NCBI GenBank assembly: GCA_964639525.1
Contig: CAZXDS010000227.1
Location: 1 to 5,055 of the forward strand
Direction: 5' to 3'
Source of the DNA: CAZXDS01 sp964639525
GTDB lineage: Bacteria > Bacteroidota > Ignavibacteria > Ignavibacteriales > Melioribacteraceae
Length of the DNA: 5,055 nucleotides
Part shown: positions 1-5,055 of the stretch, in pieces
How positions within the stretch are numbered: position 1 is the first letter of the stretch
Layout: each line of letters starts with the position of its first letter
Program-made: the position numbers and the translations under genes
Notes under the pieces: model-generated
The model's database searches: none
Seen by the model: only the letters and a program-made list of their open reading frames with translations
Told to the model about the DNA's origin: nothing

Positions 1-12
1 AACTCACTTTAG

Positions 13-39
13 TCTCTCTTAAAAAGAGAGAAAATTTTT
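13..39 (+). terminator. Probable intrinsic terminator of an upstream gene
   Basis: TCTCTCTT (13-20) is an exact inverted complement of AAGAGAGA (24-31) with a 3-base AAA loop. It is followed by AAA and a run of five T (35-39). An 8-bp stem plus a T tract on the plus strand is the form of a Rho-independent terminator. The stem is only 3/8 GC and the T tract starts three bases after it, so it may be weak. A TAG at 10-12 lies directly before the stem and could be the stop of the upstream gene, but too little of that gene is visible to fix its frame. The minus strand has no T run after the hairpin, so plus-strand use is favoured. Confidence 0.45.
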
Positions 40-59
40 GTAAAATCCGAAAACCGAGT

Positions 60-92
60 ATTGTTTAATAAACATTTTTTTAGTTAACTTTG
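60..92 (+). promoter_or_regulatory. Bacteroidota-type promoter for paaJ-paaY
   Basis: TAACTTTG at 85-92 matches the Bacteroidota -7 consensus TAnnTTTG at every fixed position. A TTG at 61-63 (ATTG from 60) lies 21 bases upstream, within the spacing usual for the -33 TTTG element of this phylum. Transcription would start near 97-100 and leave a leader of under 20 bases before the ATG at 116. The leader is purine-rich (AAAGAAAG around 100-107) with no strong Shine-Dalgarno core, as is common in this group. The site lies just after the putative terminator, so the downstream genes could be transcribed on their own. The element is seen directly; promoter activity is inferred. Confidence 0.6.
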
Positions 93-115
93 AACAAAAA
101 AAGAAAGAATGAAGA

Positions 116-1327
116 ATGAAAAAAGCATATATAATTGATGCCGTAAGAACTCCAATTGGAAAGTTCGGAGGAATGCTTTCAAGCATCAGAACTGATAATT
201 TGGCGGCACTTGTAATAAACGAAATAGTAAAACGGAACCCTTCACTTGATGTTAGTGAAATTGACGACGTGGTTTTAGGATGCGCAAACCAAGCCGGAGA
301 GGATAATCGAAATGTTGCACGAATGGCTTTGCTACTGGCTGATTTGCCTTTTACAATTCCAGGGATAACAGTAAACCGACTTTGTGCTTCGGGAATGAGC
401 GCTGCTGTTCACGCTGCAAATGCAATAAAAGCCGATGAAGGCGAGTTGTTCATTACCGGCGGAATTGAAAATATGACTCGCGGACCGCTTGTACAATCGA
501 AGGCTGAATATGCTTATTCGGGCAAAGTAAATATTTACGATTCCACATTTGGATGGCGTTTTGTAAATCCCAAAATGGAAGAATTATTCGGTACTGAAGG
601 TATGGGAGAAACTGCAGAAAATCTATCAGACAAATTCAACATTTCACGCGAAGACCAAGATTTATTTGCTTACCATTCCCAAATGAAGGCTGCAAAAGCA
701 AGAGATAACGGTCGCTTTGCTAAAGAGATTGTCTCAGTAGAAATTCCACAACGTAAAGGGAACTCAATAATATTTAGTACTGATGAATTTATTAAAGATA
801 ATACAACTCCGGAAATATTGGCAAAATTGCGTCCCGCTTTTAGAAAAGGCGGAACAGTTACCGCCGGAAATTCATCCGGTATAAATGATGGGGCATGTGC
901 AATGATTGTTGCTTCTGACGAGAGTGTGAATAAATTTAACCTAAAACCGAGAGTAAAAATTATTGCTTCGACTGTTGTTGGTGTTGAACCGAGAATAATG
1001 GGAATTGGACCGGTTTATGCCACAAAAAAGCTCCTTAAAAAAGCAGGAATGACACTAAAGCAAGTTGATGTTATTGAATTAAACGAAGCGTTTGCGTCTC
1101 AAAGTTTAGCGTGTATTCGTGAGCTTGGGCTTGATGATAATGATGAAAGAATAAACCCAAACGGCGGAGCAATTGCACTCGGGCACCCGCTCGGAATGTC
1201 GGGTGCAAGAATAATGCAGACGGCAATGATTGAATTGGAAGAACAGCACAAAGAGTTTGCAATTTGTACGCTTTGCGTTGGTGTTGGGCAGGGAATGGCT
1301 GTATTGTTGCAGAATGTAAATAGATAA
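116..1327 (+). CDS. paaJ: 3-oxoadipyl-CoA/3-oxo-5,6-dehydrosuberyl-CoA thiolase (acetyl-CoA acyltransferase)
   Basis: This is a cytosolic thiolase, 403 residues, about the full length of PaaJ/PcaF (near 400). The N-terminal nucleophile is Cys90 in TVNRLCASGM. The C-terminal catalytic pair is His357 in GHPLG and Cys387 in CTLCVGVGQG. Asn323 lies in NEAF, and the substrate-loop motif GTVTAGNSSGINDGA is at 247-260. The stretch CANQAGEDNRNVARMA (56-71) and the DSTFGWRFVNP block (142-152) are hallmarks of the 3-oxoadipyl-CoA branch rather than generic acetoacetyl-CoA thiolases. In the phenylacetate pathway, PaaJ cleaves 3-oxo-5,6-dehydrosuberyl-CoA and later 3-oxoadipyl-CoA with CoA, giving acetyl-CoA and finally succinyl-CoA. 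PcaF does only the last step, in the protocatechuate branch, and sequence alone separates the two poorly. The paaY-like gene 35 bases downstream favours PaaJ. Starting at 116 places the usual N-terminal motif (DAVRTPIGKFGG) at the expected position. An ATG at 109 is out of frame and soon stops. Thiolase identity is near certain; the paaJ assignment is likely. Confidence 0.88.
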   Translation: MKKAYIIDAVRTPIGKFGGMLSSIRTDNLAALVINEIVKRNPSLDVSEIDDVVLGCANQAGEDNRNVARMALLLADLPFTIPGITVNRLCASGMSAAVHAANAIKADEGELFITGGIENMTRGPLVQSKAEYAYSGKVNIYDSTFGWRFVNPKMEELFGTEGMGETAENLSDKFNISREDQDLFAYHSQMKAAKARDNGRFAKEIVSVEIPQRKGNSIIFSTDEFIKDNTTPEILAKLRPAFRKGGTVTAGNSSGINDGACAMIVASDESVNKFNLKPRVKIIASTVVGVEPRIMGIGPVYATKKLLKKAGMTLKQVDVIELNEAFASQSLACIRELGLDDNDERINPNGGAIALGHPLGMSGARIMQTAMIELEEQHKEFAICTLCVGVGQGMAVLLQNVNR

Positions 1328-1362
1328 AAGAAATCATATTTTTTAAAAAACAGAATCAAAAA

Positions 1363-1950
1363 ATGATATATGAATTTAACGGATATAAACCCGTAATTGA
1401 TAAAACTTCTTTCGTCCATCCGCAGGCGGCAGTAACAGGAAATGTTATAATCGGGAAAAATGTTTATATCGGTCCCGGTGCAGCAATACGCGGCGATTGG
1501 GGAGCAATTGTTATTGAAGACGGCTGTAATGTACAAGAAAATTGCATTATTCACATGTTCCCCGGTGTTACAACAATTCTGCACAAAAATTCACATATTG
1601 GACACGGGGCAATTATTCACGGTGCTGAAATTGGCAAGAATTCACTTATTGGAATGAATGCGGTAATTATGGATAATGTTAAAATCGGAGAAGAATGTAT
1701 AATCGGAGCTCTTACATTAATTCCATCGGACAAAATTATCCCTAATAGAAAGGTCGTTGTTGGAAATCCATTCAAAATAATAAAGGATGTTTCTGATAAA
1801 ATGATAAAATGGAAAACCGAAGGGACAGAATTGTATCAGAAACTTCCTGCACAAATGAAAGAATTATATAAGGAGTGTAAACCTCTTAGAGAAATTCCCG
1901 ACAATAGAAAACCGCAAAAAAAAGTTTTTAAAACTTGGAAAGAATCGTGA
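1363..1950 (+). CDS. paaY: PaaY-type hexapeptide-repeat thioesterase, gamma-carbonic-anhydrase fold
   Basis: This 195-residue protein matches the usual PaaY length (about 196). Residues 12-140 are a left-handed beta-helix made of hexapeptide turns (VIIGKNVYIGPGA, AEIGKNSLIGMNAVIMDNVKIGEECIIGA). The metal-site histidines of the gamma-carbonic-anhydrase fold are kept: His64 (IIH), His81 (HIGH) and His86 (IIHG), with the normal 5-residue step between the last two. Arg43 and Asp45 (RGD) and Gln58 (NVQEN) match the conserved structural and active-site positions. The C-terminal helix ends with PLREIPDNRK (174-183), close to PLREIEPGRK as I recall it for E. coli PaaY; this separates PaaY from YrdA or CaiE. 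E. coli PaaY is a thioesterase that removes dead-end CoA esters of phenylacetate degradation, and that role is inferred here. The gene follows paaJ by 35 bases, with no terminator between them, so co-transcription is likely. There is no clear ribosome binding site, only an A-rich run before the ATG. A generic gamma-class carbonic anhydrase is the main alternative. Confidence 0.85.
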   Translation: MIYEFNGYKPVIDKTSFVHPQAAVTGNVIIGKNVYIGPGAAIRGDWGAIVIEDGCNVQENCIIHMFPGVTTILHKNSHIGHGAIIHGAEIGKNSLIGMNAVIMDNVKIGEECIIGALTLIPSDKIIPNRKVVVGNPFKIIKDVSDKMIKWKTEGTELYQKLPAQMKELYKECKPLREIPDNRKPQKKVFKTWKES

Positions 1951-2311
1951 TTTCCGGATAGATGTAAATCATTTAGCTTTCTTGAGAGTAAAGGAAATGG
2001 TACATTCTATTATTTTTGAACGTTATTATATGATTTTGTACAAGTATTAAACCTTTCCCTAAAAAAATATTTTGTTATTGATTCCATAAATTATTTTATT
2101 GTCTGTAAAAATTGTAGTTGTTATTATAACTTTATAAAAAAGCAAGCACCAAATAATTTTGCTAAATGCTATCCATACACACTTTGCAACAGAATAGTGT
2201 TTTATAATTTATTCGATTTTCTCATTATTGAGGAAGGGAGTTTTTTTTAGAAATACAGTTCAATTGCAATTCTTGTTAATGAATAATAATTAAAACAAAA
2301 CTGAGTTAGCA
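1951..2311 (+). other. AT-rich intergenic gap without a convincing gene
   Basis: These 361 bases separate paaY from the kinase gene. Only tiny open frames occur: 17 codons from the ATG at 1997, where the AAGGA-like sequence sits too close to the start, and 13 codons from the ATG at 2166. Neither is convincing. I found no strong GC-rich hairpin with a T tract, so the end of the paa transcript is not defined; GGAAA near 1993-1997 and TTTCC near 2054-2058 could pair only loosely across a long loop. Two TAnnTTTG boxes occur on the plus strand (2011-2018 and 2154-2161). A purine tract AGGAAGGGAG (2231-2240) followed by eight T stands out but has no start codon at a useful distance. No repeat, tRNA or known riboswitch was recognised. 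Confidence 0.7.
2131..2161 (+). promoter_or_regulatory. Candidate promoter for the PAS histidine kinase gene
   Basis: TAATTTTG (2154-2161) fits the Bacteroidota -7 consensus TAnnTTTG. TTTA (2131-2134), a 3-of-4 match to the -33 TTTG element, lies 19 bases upstream, a normal spacing. Transcription from here would give a leader of roughly 140 bases. Such boxes arise by chance in DNA this AT-rich, and a second -7 match at 2011-2018 lacks a TTG at the right distance, so this is only the better of two candidates. Confidence 0.25.
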
Positions 2312-4978
2312 ATGAAAAATGAAAATAATGCCAACGAAAAATTACAGAAAGAGATAGAGAAATTAAAAGAAGAAGAAGAAAAATATCGTTCCTTGTTTGA
2401 AAAAATGAACGATAGCTTTGCCCTACATAAAATTGTATTAGATGATAATGATACTCCTATTGATTATATATTTATTGAAGTTAATAAATCTTTTGAAAAA
2501 ATGTTAGGGATAAAAAGAGATGATGTAATTGGGAAAAGAGTAACTGAAGTATTCCCGGGTATTGAAAATGACTCAGCGGATTGGATTGGAACATATGGCA
2601 AAGTTGCTTTAAAAGGGAAAGAAATAAGATTTGAACAATATTTTGATATATATAAAAAATGGTATTCTGTTTTAGCTTATTCAAATAGAAAAAATTATTT
2701 TGCCACTTTATTTACTGATATAACCGAGCGCAAGCAAGTGCAAAGAGAAATCAAAAACAAACAAATGCAATTTGAAACTGTTGTAGAGTCAGCAGGGGAT
2801 TCGTTGTATGTAGCTGATTATGAAACAACCAAAATAATTTTTGCAAATCAGCAGGCATGTAAGTCGCTTGGTTATTCTTACGAAGAATTACTCTCCAAAA
2901 AAGTGTCCGATTTAAGTCCGACTTTTATTCCCGGGAATCATAAGCAAAAAATGTGGGAAAAAATGGTTCCCGGGAAAACCATTATTATTGAGGTCAAACA
3001 CCAACGAAAGGATGGAAGTATTTTTCCCGTAGAAGTGCGAACCGGGATTATCAATTATAATGGGAAGAAAGCAATATTGGGCTTTGCAAGAGATATCACA
3101 GAGCGTAAGAGAGCTGAGTTTGATCTAAAAAACTCTGAAGAAAGATTGCAATTGCTATTTGATTCTGCCCCTGACGGGTATTACTTGAGTGATTTGAAAG
3201 GAACTTTTATTGACGGAAATCGGGCTGCTGAAAAAATGCTGGGATATAAAAAGGAAGAATTAATTGGCAAAAATTTTAACAAGCTCAATCTTCTTCAACT
3301 TAAAGATTATCCAAGAGCAGCAAAAAGTCTTGCAAAAAATGTGTTAGGAAAAAGTACGGAACATGAAGAGTATATTCTTAATAGAAAAAATGGGAGTACA
3401 GTTCATGCAGAAATACGAACACATCCCGTAAAAGTAGGAAAGAAAACAGTTGTACTCGGTATTGTTCGTGATATTACAGAGCGTAAAAAAGCAGAAGAAA
3501 CATTACGCGAAAGCGAATCACTTTACAGAAGTGTTTTTGAGCATGCCCCACTTGGTATTTTCCATTTTGATATTGATGGAATAATTACTGAATGCAACGA
3601 TAAATTTGTTAGAATAATTGGTTCTTCGCGTAAAGCGTTAATCGGATTAAATATGCCTAAGCAACTCAAAGATAGGGAAATGATTGGCGCTGTTATGAAT
3701 ACTTTAAATAACGGTTCCGGTCATTATGATGGTAATTACAAATCTGTAACAGCCCGAAAAACAACATCGGTAATAATCCATTTCAACGGAATATACGACA
3801 CAAACAAAAAAATAATTGGTGGTGTAGGATTAATAGAGGATGTGACGAAGAGAAAAGAGTCAGAGAAAGCACTAAAGGAAAATGAAGAAAAATTTCGGAG
3901 TATTTTTGAAAATCATTCAGCCATCAAATTATTAATCGAGCCTGATAGTGGAAATATTGTTGACGCAAATAAATCCGCTGCTGAGTTCTACGGCTGGTCA
4001 ATTGATATGCTAAAGTCTATGAATATTTCTCAGATAAATATATTATCACCGGAAGAAATTCAAAAAAGAATAAATGAAACCGTTAGAAATAAAAAAGAAT
4101 ATTTTGAATTTAAACATTATAAATCCGACGGCTCAATAAGTGATGTGGAGGTTTACAGTAGTGCTGTAAAAATTAAAGATAAAGTTTTTCTACATTCAAT
4201 TATTCACGATATTACAGAAAAGAAAAAAGCAAAAAATGAACTTCAAATATCTCATCAAAAGTTATCGGAAGCAAAAGAAGACTTGGAGCTAATCAATAAA
4301 AACAAGGATAGATTTTTCTCAATAATTGCACATGATCTTCGTAGTCCATTCATGGCATTGATGGGAATTTCGCAATTGATTTCTGAAGATATGGATAGCA
4401 TGTCTGTTGGAGAAGTTAAAGAGATGACAAGCTCAATATACCATTCGACGCAGAACCTTAATAAGTTGATAGAGAACTTACTTAGTTGGTCGCGTTTGCA
4501 AATGGGAGCATTTGAAATATCTCCCGAGATAATTAACCTCAAGGAAATTTCACTTAGCGTTGTTCACACACTACAACTTTCTGCAAATGAAAAAGATATT
4601 ACAATCCAAAATAATATTGCCAAGACAACTCTATTTGCTGATGAAGATTGCGCTGAAGCAATTTTACGAAACTTGATTAGCAACGCAATTAAATTTACTG
4701 AGCGAGGCGGAGAGGTTAAACTATCCGCAAAAGAGAACGATGCTTTTACAGAAATTGCAGTTGAGGATAACGGCGTAGGAATGCCTGAAAGCACACTTAA
4801 AAAACTATTTAGTATTACAGAGAAGGTTTCAGAAGATGGAACGGAGAAAGAAACCGGAACCGGTTTAGGACTTATTCTATGCAAGGAATTAGTTGAAAAG
4901 AATGGCGGTAAAATTTGGGTTGAAAGTGAATTGGGAAAAGGAAGTAAGTTTATATTTACTTTGCCAACGAAGTCCTAA
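2312..4978 (+). CDS. Soluble sensor histidine kinase with five PAS domains
   Basis: This 888-residue two-component sensor kinase has no evident transmembrane segment or signal peptide, so it should sense in the cytoplasm. A charged coiled coil (1-27) leads into five PAS domains at about 24-141, 152-267, 275-392, 402-515 and 525-638. Each ends in the PAC-terminal motif DIT-E-R-K or a variant (136, 261, 387, 510, 633). A coiled coil (639-667) joins the HisKA domain with phospho-acceptor His674 in AHDLRSP. The HATPase_c domain follows: N box with Asn787 and Asn791 (RNLISNAIKFT), G1 box DNGVGM (819-824), F box around Phe833 and G2 box GTGLGL (849-854). All catalytic motifs are intact. There is no receiver domain, HAMP or recognisable GAF domain, so it must phosphorylate a separate regulator that is not in this window. 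Ligands are unknown; I see no clear haem or flavin signature. The ATG at 2312 is the only plausible start: an in-frame stop is at 2291-2293 and the next in-frame Met is residue 32, inside PAS1. The start lacks a Shine-Dalgarno site. Family and architecture are certain; the signal and pathway are unknown. Confidence 0.95.
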   Translation: MKNENNANEKLQKEIEKLKEEEEKYRSLFEKMNDSFALHKIVLDDNDTPIDYIFIEVNKSFEKMLGIKRDDVIGKRVTEVFPGIENDSADWIGTYGKVALKGKEIRFEQYFDIYKKWYSVLAYSNRKNYFATLFTDITERKQVQREIKNKQMQFETVVESAGDSLYVADYETTKIIFANQQACKSLGYSYEELLSKKVSDLSPTFIPGNHKQKMWEKMVPGKTIIIEVKHQRKDGSIFPVEVRTGIINYNGKKAILGFARDITERKRAEFDLKNSEERLQLLFDSAPDGYYLSDLKGTFIDGNRAAEKMLGYKKEELIGKNFNKLNLLQLKDYPRAAKSLAKNVLGKSTEHEEYILNRKNGSTVHAEIRTHPVKVGKKTVVLGIVRDITERKKAEETLRESESLYRSVFEHAPLGIFHFDIDGIITECNDKFVRIIGSSRKALIGLNMPKQLKDREMIGAVMNTLNNGSGHYDGNYKSVTARKTTSVIIHFNGIYDTNKKIIGGVGLIEDVTKRKESEKALKENEEKFRSIFENHSAIKLLIEPDSGNIVDANKSAAEFYGWSIDMLKSMNISQINILSPEEIQKRINETVRNKKEYFEFKHYKSDGSISDVEVYSSAVKIKDKVFLHSIIHDITEKKKAKNELQISHQKLSEAKEDLELINKNKDRFFSIIAHDLRSPFMALMGISQLISEDMDSMSVGEVKEMTSSIYHSTQNLNKLIENLLSWSRLQMGAFEISPEIINLKEISLSVVHTLQLSANEKDITIQNNIAKTTLFADEDCAEAILRNLISNAIKFTERGGEVKLSAKENDAFTEIAVEDNGVGMPESTLKKLFSITEKVSEDGTEKETGTGLGLILCKELVEKNGGKIWVESELGKGSKFIFTLPTKS

Positions 4979-4983
4979 AAATT

Positions 4984-5055
4984 ATGGGTAAAAAGATAAC
5001 TTTAATTATAATAACAAGTTACGCAAATAACTTTGGAGATTTTTCGCTAAATTAT
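4984..5055 (+). CDS. Possible start of a further gene, cut by the window edge
   Basis: An ATG 5 bases after the kinase stop codon opens a frame that stays open for all 24 codons to the window end. The peptide begins MGKKITLIIITSYANNF, a basic start followed by a short hydrophobic run. It has no acidic pair such as the DD of a receiver domain, so it does not look like the missing response regulator. No clear ribosome binding site precedes it; GAAG at 4969-4972 is weak and rather distant. Twenty-four open codons can occur by chance. The tight spacing suggests translational coupling if the gene is real. No family is recognised. Confidence 0.3.
   Translation, partial: MGKKITLIIITSYANNFGDFSLNY
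5028..5035 (+). promoter_or_regulatory. Isolated -7 box TAACTTTG
   Basis: This octamer is identical to the -7 box proposed for paaJ. The -33 region is poor: TTTA at 5001-5004 is 23 bases upstream, slightly long. It could drive a gene that starts beyond the window, which would argue against the short frame opened at 4984, or it could be chance in AT-rich DNA. Confidence 0.2.

Noticed and set aside
116..1327. Assigning the thiolase as a generic acetoacetyl-CoA thiolase (AtoB/PhaA)
   Set aside because: The CANQAGEDNRNVARMA and GWRFVNP blocks belong to the 3-oxoadipyl-CoA branch, and the neighbouring paaY supports the phenylacetate context.
1339..1350. TTTTTTAAAAAA palindrome between paaJ and paaY as a terminator
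   Set aside because: It consists only of A and T with no loop and no GC stem, so it would not form a stable hairpin. The 35-base gap fits co-transcription.
1099..1584. 161-codon open frame on the minus strand across the paaJ-paaY junction
   Set aside because: It lies antisense to two clearly conserved genes and its cysteine-, asparagine- and serine-rich product looks like no known family. It is a shadow of the coding strand.
1997..2050. 17-codon open frame after paaY preceded by AAGGA
   Set aside because: The purine core is only about one to two bases from the ATG, too close for a normal ribosome site, and the peptide has no recognisable feature.
2384..4225. The repeating PAS-coding units as a mobile or tandem DNA repeat
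   Set aside because: Similarity is mainly at the protein level and concentrated in the linker motifs; the units are too diverged in DNA to be called a nucleotide repeat or mobile element.
4564..4884. 106-codon minus-strand open frame inside the kinase ATPase domain
   Set aside because: It is fully antisense to conserved N and G1 box codons; its serine-rich, low-complexity product is typical of an antisense shadow.

Overview
The window is AT-rich and carries three complete plus-strand genes and possibly the first codons of a fourth. Coding regions look like roughly 35-40% GC by eye, and the gaps are more AT-rich. Three things point to Bacteroidota or a close FCB-group relative such as Ignavibacteria: the low GC, the lack of strong Shine-Dalgarno sites before the starts, and a perfect Bacteroidota-type -7 box (TAnnTTTG) with an upstream TTG before the first gene. 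This is an inference; there is no rRNA or marker gene to settle it.

Layout. Bases 1-115 hold a likely intrinsic terminator of an upstream gene, then a promoter. Bases 116-1950 hold two closely spaced genes. The first is a thiolase of the 3-oxoadipyl-CoA (PaaJ/PcaF) type. The second is a left-handed beta-helix hexapeptide protein of the gamma-carbonic-anhydrase fold, closely resembling PaaY. Bases 1951-2311 are a very AT-rich gap without a convincing gene. Bases 2312-4978 encode an 888-residue soluble hybrid-free sensor histidine kinase with five PAS domains. Bases 4984-5055 may start another gene, cut by the window edge.

How the genes work together. The first two fit the aerobic phenylacetyl-CoA (paa) pathway. 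PaaJ carries out the thiolytic steps that release acetyl-CoA and give succinyl-CoA. PaaY is a thioesterase that hydrolyses ring-opened or ring-hydroxylated CoA side products that would otherwise tie up CoA. The pair appears to have its own promoter and to be separated from whatever lies upstream by a terminator, so it may be a two-gene unit. The kinase is separated from them by 361 bases, and nothing in the sequence shows that it controls them. Its response regulator is not in the window.

I see no CRISPR array, mobile element, tRNA, rRNA or evident new defence or biosynthetic system. This is mostly an ordinary metabolic and regulatory region, and the findings are of modest interest.
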